A DNA stretch of 64,000 nucleotides from Fragilaria crotonensis (lineage: Eukaryota; Bacillariophyta; Fragilariophyceae; Fragilariales; Fragilariaceae): the NCBI GenBank assembly GCA_022925895.1, contig JAKSYS010000260.1, forward strand, positions 1 through 64,000. The letters run 5' to 3'. Below, in pieces: positions 36,801-47,662 of the stretch. Under the pieces are notes generated by a model. The model had not been told where the DNA came from and ran no database searches. It saw nothing but the letters and a program-made list of their open reading frames with translations. The position numbers and the translations under genes are program-made. How positions within the stretch are numbered: the stretch's first letter is position 1; each line of letters starts with the position of its first letter.

Positions 36801-39779
36801 GAGATCTCGCGAAGCGGGAACTCGGCCCCTTCGGAGATGCGCTCCTGAAAACGCGGCCAGAGGGGTGGGCGGACAGGAGCGGGGCGAGAAGTTCGGTGGG
36901 GCGAAACTCGGATCCCGGCGTCAGGGCGCTGAACGGCTGGGCCCGAAGGGCGGCGTCGAGGTCGAGGCGTACCGTTTGAGCACCGCGAGGTTGTGGCGGG
37001 CGGCGTCGTGCGTCCAGTCGAAGCGAAACTCCGTCGCGTGGGTGCGCGGTTGGCCGGAGTGCAAAATAGTGGCAAGGGCATCGGCCAGGCGTGGTTCGGG
37101 AGTCGTGGGAACGGCGAGTCGACGTTCGGGAGCGGGATCGTCGGCAATGGCACCAACGATGGGAACTTACCGGGAAGCGGGCGTGGCGTGTCTGCGAGGG
37201 CTGATGTCGGCGCGTCGTGGGCGTCTCCGGGCGACAATGCGCGCGCCACGGGTGGTCGGTCGGTGGCGAGTCGAGGGCGGAGCGTAGCGCTCCAGGCCCG
37301 ACTTCGTTTCGTGACGGGTCGTCGCGGGCTGGCGAGAGATGCGGGGCGTCGGCGACGTGGCGGGGGCGAGAAGGTTCGTGCGCGTGGGTTCCCGCGGGAC
37401 TGTCTCGGGCGGCAGATTCCGATAAAGTCCGGGGCGTCCTACGTGGCGTCTGTTGTGGAACTCGGCCGTCGACCGTTCCTGGTCGAACGCCCATTGCGAC
37501 GGCTGTGCGACGAAGGCGGGCTGGAAGTAAGCAGATGCAGAGGGTCCTAATTTTGTTTTCTTGCTGGGCGGCGTCGCGTCGGACGAGGGCGGCGCATGCG
37601 CGCCCGGCACTGCTCTATCCACGCTCGTACGGCGGTCGTCTGTTCGGTCGTGAGGGCGACGTGCGAGGCGCTCAAGAAACAGCTCTTGACGCACTTCCCG
37701 TTTAGGTGCCACCTGCAGCACATGTTCGGGATCGGTCCACTTCGGACGTGATCGAGGAACACCTGCCAAGTGTCGTTCGCGTCTCTCGGGAAAAGGTCCT
37801 GCTGTGGGTTTGTGACTGCGTCCGCGGGTTGCCCGCGACGTCCGGCTCGAGCGCTCCCGGCGGCGGCTACAGGCTGCGAGTCGCCCTTTGGTCGACTCCA
37901 CGTCCCAGCCGCTCCTTGAGGAAGTCGCAGGCCGGGAAGACAAAGGCGCCGTCCTCCAACTGCTGCCGGGTGGACCTGAATTCTAGGAGTGCTGGGTTGA
38001 TCTCGTCCTCGTGTTCGACTCCAGCGCAGAGAACTAGGTATTGTTGCATGCGTTTTCGATGAACCAACCTAACCTGCACGCGGCTGAGGGTCAGCGTGCG
38101 CTAGCTGGCGGAGCGTCGCCAGTGTGGAGCCGACCGCCCTGGTCAGGAAACGGCTCCACTCGTCCAACATGTGTGTGAGCGGGAATTGGCTCCGAAAGGA
38201 GCTCCAGCACTCCGCTCATGTTCTCGATAAGCCGCGCGAGTTCGTGAAAATCTTTCGGCACCGTGAAGTTGAGTTTCGTCATGCTCTTGATGTCCTTCTC
38301 CGAGAAGCCCGTGGTCGTGTCGGTCGTCTTGAGTTGCATTTGCACAAGGGTGCTGGCGTGATCAGAGGCTTCTCGCCCGATCGCTGCTGCTCGGGCGAAC
38401 GTCTGGGGACCGCAACAGAAGAGGCTGAAGGCCCTGGCCGGTCAGGTGTGTCGGCCGTGAAAGAAGCGGTGCGGATTGCGGCGCAGAAGCCCATGGGAAT
38501 GAACGCGTCTCGACCTTTGGTGTTCCTCAAGAAGTGGTGGATGTGGTTTTGTACGTAGGCCACGTTGCTAAGCGTCAGGATGTCCGAGAAAGACTGGACC
38601 GGGCGGCTGCGAATCATCCTGTCGGCGTCCCTTTCGGACACGAAAAGGACCATTCGTTTCGTCGACGGCGGGAAAGAGTCAAAGCCTGTCTTCGACGTTT
38701 GGGGGGACGAGGTCGCTGCGTTTGCTGCCTGTCGCTCCAGTAACGTTGACAGGTTTCGAATGGCGTCCTCTGTGCGTCCTGGCGTGCTGGCATGGTCGTC
38801 CGTCCGAATGAGGCTCCTAGCTCTGACCGCCAGATGCTTGAGGTGTAGCGATTTCGCCCATTCGTCCGATCGTTTGGAGTATGCGTTTGATGCCGCCACC
38901 CCTCGCTTTGTCGGTCCCGGGTCCTCCTCGAGTTTACCGCTACGCTGAGGACCCACCGCGGGATGTAGAGGCTGCCTCCGCGCGGATGGTTGCTCTGGAC
39001 GGGTCTGGGTCCTCGCTCGCTCTCTGTTTAATGGCGTTGACGATCAGTAGGGCGAGCTCCTCTGGCGCGGTGACGTAAGTGTCCATGATGGCGGCTGCGA
39101 TGAAGGCCGGCACCGGGACGGTGGGCTTCATCGTGAACCCGACGACCGTGACGTCGTCTGTGTCGTCCTCGCTCGCTTCGACTGGCTTGCTTGGCTTCGC
39201 CCGGTGCTTCGTTCCGCTTCCTTTCTTCGGTCGTCCTCTGGTTGCAGTCGGCAGGGTGCCGGCTGGCTCGGCTTCGCGCGTGGCTCCGGTGCTGACGCCT
39301 GACACCTGGGCACGTGTCGTCAGAGATTCATTGATCGCCGCCAGTACGTCCGACGTAGAATTCCACGAGAGCATCCTCGACCAATCAAAAGGCGTTCCGA
39401 TGTGTCGCTCTACGACCTGTTTCGTGTCGACCGCCATGGCGGCGGCGAAGCCGCCAGCCCCATCAGTGCCCAAAGGGCGTTCGTCCCGTCGTTGAGTCCA
39501 TCGTCAGCGTCGTGGTGGAAGTGGTGAAAGAGTCGGATGACTCCGTGCGTGTTTACCATAAGGTGGGCGACTTCCGGAGAGCACAAGTGTACGAATCCTG
39601 TAGAATTTGTACTGACCGAGTTCGTCTTCGAATTCAAAGCGCTGAGCTTTTCGACGACCTCCCACTGGTCGAGCTTCCTGAAAACGTCCAACCACGTCAA
39701 GGTCATCGTCATCGGTGAGCGAGCGTCGTCTGACCCCTCCATTGCGTCTGTGGTTCAAGTCGGGTCGGGGGAGAGGCCA

Positions 39780-39937
39780 GATTAACTAGAGTAGTGTCTT
39801 TGTCGATTCGAGTTCGTTCGGATTGTGAGCAATTCGTATCTTGTGTTGTGTTGTGTCGTGGTGTTCGTCTGTCTGTGTCTCGTGTTCGTCTGTCTGATGG
39901 TGACTGCCCGTCCTTTCCCGATCTTCGGACATGCCAC
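39780..39937. repeat. Split direct repeat A, outer copy
   Basis: 158-bp repeat paired with 33422-33579. It is the outer end next to the gag-like region, on the side where transcription of the element should start. Confidence 0.92.
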
Positions 39938-41751
39938 TCACGAACAGCCATGAGGTGCGACGTATGGATTACACATTTTTTACTTCGAGTAGCTGACAAT
40001 TGCAGCATACTGTACGTGGAGTACAGTGTACAATCAACAATCAATAAAAGCATAGTACGCATACTCCTTCCTCCAAGTACACACAAGATCTGCACAACAT
40101 TCCACTGGGACAACCGAGAGTTCATAGCTTATTAATTCGGATTACAAAAGCATTTACCTAGTACTACTAGTCTACCGTAGACCTCAAATCGGGACTTGAC
40201 ATTTATTTGTTTTTTGTGAGGCATGTGGCAACGTAAATGTATTGTATTCTAAGTATGTTACTATAAACTGTCGTACAGTAGTTTGGATTGTGTTTAAATT
40301 GCAAAGTGATCCAGTACTACTGTACCACTGGGGTACTGAGCAACACCATACAACGCAAGACTTAAACTTGTACCCGGGCACAACAATGGAACACAATCAC
40401 TTTGAAACTAATCACATGCACAAAGCAAGGCTCCCGCTGCTTCTTCCTCATTTCCCTCCTCTTCATTTCCTTTGCAACAAAAAAGTGGAGTAAGGCATTG
40501 ATTGGTAAGAGATTTCTCATGCAAACAACATTTGCAGATTGGTTGGTCGTTGTCAAGAAATTGGTGCGAAAAAGTTAGCAGTACAAAATGTCAGTAGAGA
40601 ATAAAATGATTGTACGGCGAACCACGCTATGAACTCCGATGAACTTTCAGCATTCTTGTCTCAATGAAGGACTTACCATTTTGACAGCATCATGGATGCT
40701 GTACTCTCACAAAGGTCTCTCATTTTAAATGCTGAGTGGCAAAAAAATTGGGGCATGCCTTTCTGTTTCCTGACATATTGGACATCAGTTTTTTTGTTGT
40801 CATCACAAACTGCTGTGAAGGAAGAAAAATTACGGCTGAAAATGAATGCCAGTAGTTGGTGGAGTACTCGGAGTACCCCACAAAATTTGTGAATGTCATC
40901 ACCTAGTACAGAGTAAGGTAAAATAGGGTTCAGAGGATTTCTTTAAAACTGCATGAGTACAAGTGCTGGTACCAGGTATACCTGTTGTTTTTGATACTAC
41001 GTTCAATAAATTGCTGGTGCAGAGGCTTGAAAACACACACGTGCCATTCCAATACAGCCTGATCAGAAAACTGAGGAGTGGCTTAGGCATAAATCTGACC
41101 ACAAATAAATTGTAAATCAATAAATGCTAAGGTAACTGTACTACGTAATTACGCAAGTTGGTAAAATGTTGATTTACGAACTTGGTTGACACAAATCAGA
41201 TAATATTTCTATGGGATTCACCTACTTTTCATGTAAATTGCAAATGGGAGATATTTTTGGTTCCCAAAAGTTGTATGGAAATGGGCTACGATGCATGCAT
41301 ACCTGAGGTTTTTAATAAAATTCCTGAACTTTGTAATGGGATTACAAGGAAAAATTCTACTAAAAACGCCACAACCTCGGATCGGCGCCCTTAGATGTTG
41401 GTTTTGCGTTGCTTCCGTATCTTCGATGACACTCAATCTGGGAAGTCACATGGATAGCTTTCGCGTGCACCTTTGCACCAAACTGGAAACGAGGATCAGT
41501 TGCGCATTTCAATTTTGAATCCTTTTCCCCAGGACTTGAAATCAAAATACATTGATAGTTTGTTGCCACGTGTTTCTCTTGTTGACAATGCTGGTCATGC
41601 TGGACCACAAAACTTGACCTCAAAGGCGTTAGAGCAAAATCTGCACCATCACTCTTCTGGACCCATTATCTTGAAGAAGACGATGTCCTCCACATTGCAG
41701 ACGATGACGACGACGATCATGACGACAATGATGACATCAATGATGACGATA

Positions 41752-41820
<69 letters not shown>
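41752..41820. repeat. (ATG/GAT)23 trinucleotide microsatellite
   Basis: Sixty-nine bases of uninterrupted ATG repeats, preceded by impure GAC/GAT repeats from about 41700. In one plus frame this encodes a poly-Asp run that continues an acidic open stretch ending near 41857, so it may have grown inside a once-coding acidic region. The poly-Met and poly-His frames are artefacts. Confidence 0.95.
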
Positions 41821-41822
<2 letters not shown>

Positions 41823-42100
41823 ATAAACAGCAACTATGTCCTCTTTGATGACCTCTGAGAAATGGAGGACATTGCTCCAATCGGTGTTGTGCGGTCAACC
41901 AAGGACCAAAAGCGATAAGCACAAGAATGCGTGGCTGATCCATTGGTGGTCACGCATGTAAGGGAAAGAAATGAGTGGCTGAACTCCATGGCGTGGCATA
42001 GTTTTGTACAAGCATTATGGAACGAAGACTATCTTTGGTGCCTACCTTATTTGCAACGGTAGTTATCACCCGTGGCCATGTCTTCTGTGTGCATCCAAAA

Positions 42101-42321
42101 AAGGAATTCCCAACAGTCTCAAAATGCGTTGGTCAAAGAGTCTTGAGTCCGTACTATGTAAGGCCATTTAGGGCGTGTTTGGTATTCGCCGCCTCCGTTG
42201 CATGGCTTAATATTTTAAAGGGATTCCCAACAGTCCCAAAATGCGTTGGTCAAAGAGTCCTGAGTCCGTATGCAAGGACATGTAGGGCGTGTTTGGTATT
42301 CGCTTCCGTTTCTTGGCTGAA
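42101..42321. repeat. Diverged direct duplication, about 105-110 bp per copy
   Basis: Copies at about 42101-42210 and 42218-42321 share ATTCCCAACAGTC, ATGCGTTGGTCAAAGAGTC and TAGGGCGTGTTTGGTATTCGC in order, with scattered changes and a small indel. Purpose unknown; likely part of a repeat element. Confidence 0.8.
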
Positions 42322-45300
42322 AACTTCAATACTCTTCGCACGGAATCTTCGATCGACTTTGCATTCACCGTTGTTGTATCTTACACAACACAAGAAGAAT
42401 GTTACAGAGATACATTTACTTGGAGGAATACCTTGGGCCATACCCGACTAGAGGCCTTGAGGAATGCCTGCAAAGAAATTTGGTAAGAACAGATGGAATG
42501 TTTTGATGAAGATGAGGAATCAACTGATGAACCGAGCGATGCAAGCCAACTGGGAAGATGCATCTTACCAGCACTTGTTGCCCTTTCCAACTCCAGTTTT
42601 TTCAGCCCTTCCAACTCCATGTTTTTTCAGAAGCCGCCAAGAAAGCTTTGAAGAAAAGGCATGGTGGTAAATGAGTTTAAAATGCCCTGGTGCGTGGAGC
42701 GTTTTGAGTACTGAACTAGCTAGTAGCTAGCTAAGAACTAAGTGGTAGGATGATATGACGATTTGCTACTACTAGCTAGGTCATTCCTTTTTCTTACTAT
42801 ATATCAAAGCAACTTCGGCAGCTATTCCACTTACTACTTCATGTATTCACCAAAAAACCTGTCAACCACATTACCATTGCTGTCCTTCATATCCTTGACA
42901 AACAAGCGAATATGTTCGTTAACTGCAGCATCCGCTGGTGCATCGAGAGTCAACAGCATGGTGGACCGCTACCACTTTACCTTTGCAGTCGACGATGGCA
43001 TAGTACGTCACGTACTGCTCGTCGTAGTTGTCGGTAAATTCTTCCTCGTCCTCATCTGTGCTTCCAAGGGTACTACTACTTGTACCTTTGGCAAACACAA
43101 TGAGTGGTGCATTCTTGGTCGACATGCTGGTGATTGTCGTTATTTAAATCCCAATATCCTTCAGCAGCACTGAACTAGACGATACTAATTCCGGTGTGTC
43201 TTGGGCAACGACACGACCATCAAACCGTGGTCTGACGTCAACGAATAGTTCTAAAGTATGTGTTCTTTTCAACAGATAGTGTCCGCGCTAAGATGGCCGG
43301 GCCTTAAGGCGCATAAAGGCGATGCCGCCGGTAAGTACTACTACTAGTGAGTACCGAGGAGCAGCAGAGATACCATCGTGGCAACGGACTGTGAGTGAAG
43401 TTCATATGCTGACACGCACATCCTTGTTGCTTGGCTGCTCCAGCAGCAAAAGCCACAGATGCAAATTATGATGCAATACAGACAGCAAAGCAGCCTTCAG
43501 AAGTCTCTGTCACACACGTCACTACTACGAGCAATGGAAAGAAAAACAACCCAGCAACCTGGATCTTACAATGATGATGACCGTGATCATTGAATACAGT
43601 CAAGAGAGAGTCAAACAATTGATTAAAATCAACTTGGTCGCAGGACACCAGCATGAAATCTCCTGTATGTACATAGACTTCTCTTCCCACCCATTTGAAG
43701 TGCTTCTGCTTGCTGACACCCATGCAGCAGCAGCCATCCCAGCCACATGAAGCATGTACATGACCATCAACTGCTCAGGAACCAACAGGCAGGCAAGCAT
43801 CAATACCTCTTTCCCCCTTGAACTGTGCCCCCCTCCTCCGTGCAGCAAACCCTGACACATGCACCCGAAATCCTCCTGACCATTTTCCTGCACTGCTAAC
43901 ACAAATGCCTCCTCACTCATGGATTCCTCCCTATTCCTTGCTTTGTCATTTGCTTGCCAAGAAGCAAAGGAATACAGCACTCCAGAGGATGATCCAATAG
44001 AATTTGACATCACATCCTTCCCACCCCATCTTCATGATTTTTCTATCAGTGCAATCCATTCCCTAGTTCAGTTTGAGTGGGAGCGAGCACACCACCCTTT
44101 GGGTTATCCTTGTTGGCACAGAATGAGACACGACCACATCATCCAAAAGTCATCCTGCCAGAGGCCCTCATTGAGCCAGAATCTTGTGAAAGGTCTCATG
44201 ATTTCTACATTGAAAAGTTGGTGTGCTGTCGTATTGTGCATTGTTCCAAGCATTCAAATAGACTTACATACACCATACCTACATTCGGGAATTACAGGGT
44301 ATCATTAGCTATAGGCAGGTGAACCCAAGCTACAAACCACATTCTTTTAAAGACAATTGCACTTTGTCTGCATGCATCCACATACTATTGGAGGCTCTCC
44401 TCACATCCTACCACATGCATTCTGATGGATGATACTGCCCTTCAATGCATTATTTGTTCATGTGTTACTTGTACCAGCAGTAGAAATGTGGATAATGCAT
44501 TGACAGCAGCAGGTGCTGGTGCCCTGCAACCTATTCCAGCACAAGAGTCATGTCACAGTATCCAAAGTTTTGCACGTAAGGAGCATCATTATGGAAGGGA
44601 GTACAGCAAATTCCTTAACGGGGTATAGTGTGAGAACAGTTCTCCTTTTAACGCATCATAATGAGTTGCAAATATGCTTGTGAATTCTTAGAGGCCATGT
44701 CACGCCTTTCCAAATAGTGGGGTCTGTTAGACCCGATAGATGTCATGTCCATCCAACACCATCAGACCATCCATTGTACCAACAAATGCTGATTGACTAT
44801 TTAAGTGACATACATTTCATCAAGAGGACGTGAACAATTGGAGGGTTTAATTATGGCGACATTCTTTGCGTCTAAGTAAATTGTGATAGTACCTACAAGC
44901 TGTCATCTCCTTTGGACGCCGCAAGAGCACTTTGATACCCGACATATAATGTGATTAAATTTTTGAGCATTTTATGAACAACAAAGCCAGGACTTTGCCA
45001 ACTTTCTCCATGGACAGGCAATGCGTAGTCAGTGTTGACCCAAGTTGTCGTACATTTTCACTCAGTGCCTGCACACAAACTCGGTCGGTGCATCAAGTAT
45101 TTGAAATCGATCTAGATTGGTGAAGTTTAAGATGTGTATGCTACTAGCTAGTGTTGTTTCACTTCTTTCAAATAACCACCTGTTTTTAGCATCTTGTTGT
45201 TGCTCTCAAAGTTTTTAGCCTTCAAATCCTAGGATGTTGAGTGGCAAGGATGAGAAATTAGCGTCTGATGTACAACAACGAATAGCGACAGTCACCATTT

Positions 45301-46398
45301 TGTCCACCTTGGAGAACAAGGACGGCATCTCATCTCTTAGTATAAGTGCTATAACCAGCAGATGCACCATATTTTGGGTCATAGAAACACATTAACAAGA
45401 AGTCGTAGAGCATCCCCTCAACCCCACCTGCAGTCATGCTGGATAATATGAAGCGCTACTGCTGGTGGTAAGCATTTTTGACATTTGTTTGGAGTATTTG
45501 TCTGTCTTGCACGATTTGAGAATTACTTCTTCAATGATAATGTGCGAAAACTGGTTCTGGTCAATCTTCAACAACTGCTGATGTTGCAAACACTTGAGTC
45601 CAAGGGCAAGCTGGCAGTTGGCAGTCGGCACCAGCTGATGAGTCTTGGTCAATGATGGGATCAAATGGATCAATAACAACATTTTGAACAACCACGCTAT
45701 TGATGTGACCAATGATGTCTTCCATTTTGTGTTGCTGCTTATAGCATTTAATTCTTCTGCAAAATGCTTCAACAAGGCCAGCATACCGGTGGGACACGTT
45801 TTGGATATGCTGATTGCCATATATTAGCCCAAAATGAAATGACAGCACCACGGGTGGGGATGATCTAAGGATCTCGGACAGGAGAATGAGATTCAAGAAA
45901 CATAAAGCTAGGGGGACTTCATTTAGAATTAGTTGCTCTACAATAAGGAAGGTGGGCCTTACCATAAAACACTGGAGTGATTAAGGAGGGCACATATGAA
46001 GACATTGCCGAAGGGATTGCTGGTTTTGGCATGTCCATTGATACATGCATCCGCAATAAAAGTATGCACCTTCATCCCCTTATTGATAAGCGCCATCCTC
46101 CAATGAGATACTTTTGAGTAATTCTTCTCTGAGTAAACGTAGGACAATCATAACAAACAAATCATGAGTTAACAGTTCTCTCTCTCTCTCTCTCTTTCTT
46201 CTGACTTATAACATTGTAACTCCCTCTTTCTGTCCGTCCTCAAAACGAAAAAATACGAGTTGCGTCAACAAAATCAGGCGATGAAAACTGGAGGTGTTTA
46301 GGTATAGGTCTCAGTAGTGGGTCGAACATCGGCTCGGCCGTCTGTAAGAAATCATGTGGGCATGAGATATGATGGTGCATCTCGGAAGCTCGAAAGAC

Positions 46399-46402
46399 AA
46401 AA
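46399..46402 (-). terminator. Pol III T4 terminator of tRNA-Glu copy 2
   Basis: Four Ts on the minus strand start five bases past the tRNA 3' end. Confidence 0.6.
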
Positions 46403-46406
46403 GGTA

Positions 46407-46479
46407 TTCCGATACCGGGACTCGAACCCGGGTATCCTGCGTGAAAGGCAAGTATGCTAACCACCTACATCATATCGGA
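46407..46479 (-). tRNA. tRNA-Glu(TTC): tRNA-Glu (TTC), copy 2
   Basis: Identical over all 73 nt to the tRNA at 24983-25055 and in the same orientation: same acceptor stem, anticodon TTC and B box. Flanking sequences of the two copies are unrelated, so the match is limited to the gene itself. It closes the right side of the gene-poor block. Confidence 0.96.
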
Positions 46480-46897
46480 ATTGCATATACCTTCCTCCTG
46501 CCAAAAACAAATCTAAAAGTTAACAATGTTTCGTTGCACAATGTCTTCTTTTACGTCGCTACCAGGCTACCAGGTATCGCGATGTGTCGACGATATATGA
46601 CAGATATAGTGAGGCAAAGCTTGCAATGCATTGAACACCTCCAGTGTATTCTTTGGTCGACTTGCACTGACTTTATCAGATCAATTGAATGCAAACAGAT
46701 CTACTCGGATCATATCGTCCACTGTAACAATCCGTACCTGGTAGTTTTCCATCAGAAATTCATCCAGCATTATAACTCGTGCTCAGGGATATCAGCGAGT
46801 GACGGCAAGGAGACCGCGATTCTCCTTGAAAGTGGTTGTCTCCTTGTTCTTGCTGCTCATCATCGCGTTGGTTCGAATCTTCTCTAGAACTGCAAGT
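46480..46897. other. Spacer and possible 5' exon region of the PHPT1-like gene
   Basis: No independent gene. From 46745 a plus frame stays open into the downstream gene and includes a hydrophobic stretch (VVVSLFLLLIIALV, about 46832-46873) but contains no ATG. It is either leader sequence or a membrane anchor joined to an upstream exon that I could not place. Confidence 0.4.
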
Positions 46898-47392
46898 ATG
46901 GACTCATATGAATCATCATTCGCAACAACAAATGCTGAAGATCAAGCGGAAGCTTCCGCACTGAAGGCTAGGCTCGCAGATCGGAGGAGGGACGAGTCTG
47001 TTGGACATCAAAACAAGAGTCGCAACCAGAATTTTCAACCTGTGACATCTGTTCGGATTGCTCCAGGAGCTCACAAGTATGTTCTAATTAGCGCCCGCGT
47101 ACCAAACGACATCCATGGCAAGGAGCAGTACTTTGTCACGTCCAAACGAGGAGCAAGTTACCATCGTAATGCCGCAGGACCGTTTGTACATGATTTGGAA
47201 GAACATGGCTATCAAGATATTCAAATTGTTGGTGGAGGTCGACTTCTCTTGGATGAAGACGCTAAGAAGATTTCCATATTTGGCTTTAGTTACAGCTTTG
47301 GTCAACCGGACCATGAAATTTCAAAACGAGTGGTCCTAGAGGATTCGAGGTATGCCGACTATGATATCACAACGTCCAATGAAGGATATTAG
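46898..47392 (+). CDS. PHPT1: Janus/Ocnus family phosphohistidine phosphatase (PHPT1-like)
   Basis: From the first ATG (46898) the frame encodes 164 residues; human PHPT1 has 125. After a polar Glu/Lys/Arg-rich N-terminal part (1-50) come the family blocks KYVLI (60-64), ASYHRNAA with the catalytic-type His89, IVGGGRL, KKISIFGFSYSFGQPDHEIS and the end DYDITTSNEGY, matching the human GGGRI, HVYGYSMAYG, AISTEK and ANDGY blocks. Known role: removal of phosphate from protein phosphohistidine. The frame is open for about 50 codons upstream without ATG and reads as a positively charged stretch followed by one membrane span, so a spliced membrane-anchored form is possible. It is convergent with the CXC gene, 270 bp between stops. 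Confidence 0.85.
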   Translation: MDSYESSFATTNAEDQAEASALKARLADRRRDESVGHQNKSRNQNFQPVTSVRIAPGAHKYVLISARVPNDIHGKEQYFVTSKRGASYHRNAAGPFVHDLEEHGYQDIQIVGGGRLLLDEDAKKISIFGFSYSFGQPDHEISKRVVLEDSRYADYDITTSNEGY

Positions 47393-47662
47393 CGATGCTT
47401 CAAGAGACAGGTGCACTCCGGAACCTATAGAGTGACCCGTCGAAAGATACTTTATACCCTGAACGACTATCGTTCAACTCGCCTTACTGTAGACGGTCTT
47501 ATTGCGCGAGCCGTGGATAAAAGGAAAAAATCCCGACTCGGTAATCCATGCCACAAAACGACAACGTACCCGCTTTGAGTACCGACCCTTCACAAGCATC
47601 TTGCCCTGTATTAGTGTATTTTTATTTTGTTGTTATTTCGATTCGAAAAGAGAAGATATGAG

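Larger units (their letters stand above)
33036..39937 (-). mobile_element. Tyrosine-recombinase retrotransposon (DIRS order, PAT/Ngaro-like split direct repeats)
   Basis: A GC-rich element of about 6.9 kb lying on the minus strand. Read in its own direction, a 158-bp repeat A (39937-39780) is followed by the coding part, then repeat B (33875-33578), a second A (33579-33422), an 86-88 bp spacer and a second B (33333-33036). This A-coding-B-A-B order is the split direct repeat plan of PAT/Ngaro-type elements. Parts, approximately: gag-like region with a Cys/His cluster 37500-39760; reverse transcriptase (motif CYLDDI) and RNase H 34700-37000; tyrosine recombinase (HSLIRSGAAMAMHLAGV block) 33826-35181. 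Both A copies and both B copies differ by about one base each, so insertion is recent. Ends look whole; the coding part appears broken in several places, although overlapping frames are also normal for the family. Confidence 0.88.
39938..46398. other. AT-rich unassigned sequence, right part of the tRNA-bounded island
   Basis: About 6.5 kb without a recognisable gene. It contains a (GAT)n microsatellite (41752-41820), a diverged 110-bp direct duplication (42101-42321), a short (TC)n run near 46180-46197 and several open stretches of uncertain origin: 43919-44308 and 44077-44322 on plus, 45434-45965 on minus. These have coding-like composition but no family I can name and are probably decayed mobile-element genes. 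Confidence 0.45.

Noticed and set aside
36673-37705. Long plus-strand open frames in the GC-rich element
   Set aside because: High GC makes long chance frames; the element's recognisable domains are on the minus strand.
41473-41943. Poly-Met and poly-His open frames
   Set aside because: Both are readings of the ATG microsatellite in unlikely frames.
46799-46801. GTG codon as start of the PHPT1-like gene
   Set aside because: Non-ATG start without support; first ATG is at 46898, with an unresolved possible upstream exon.
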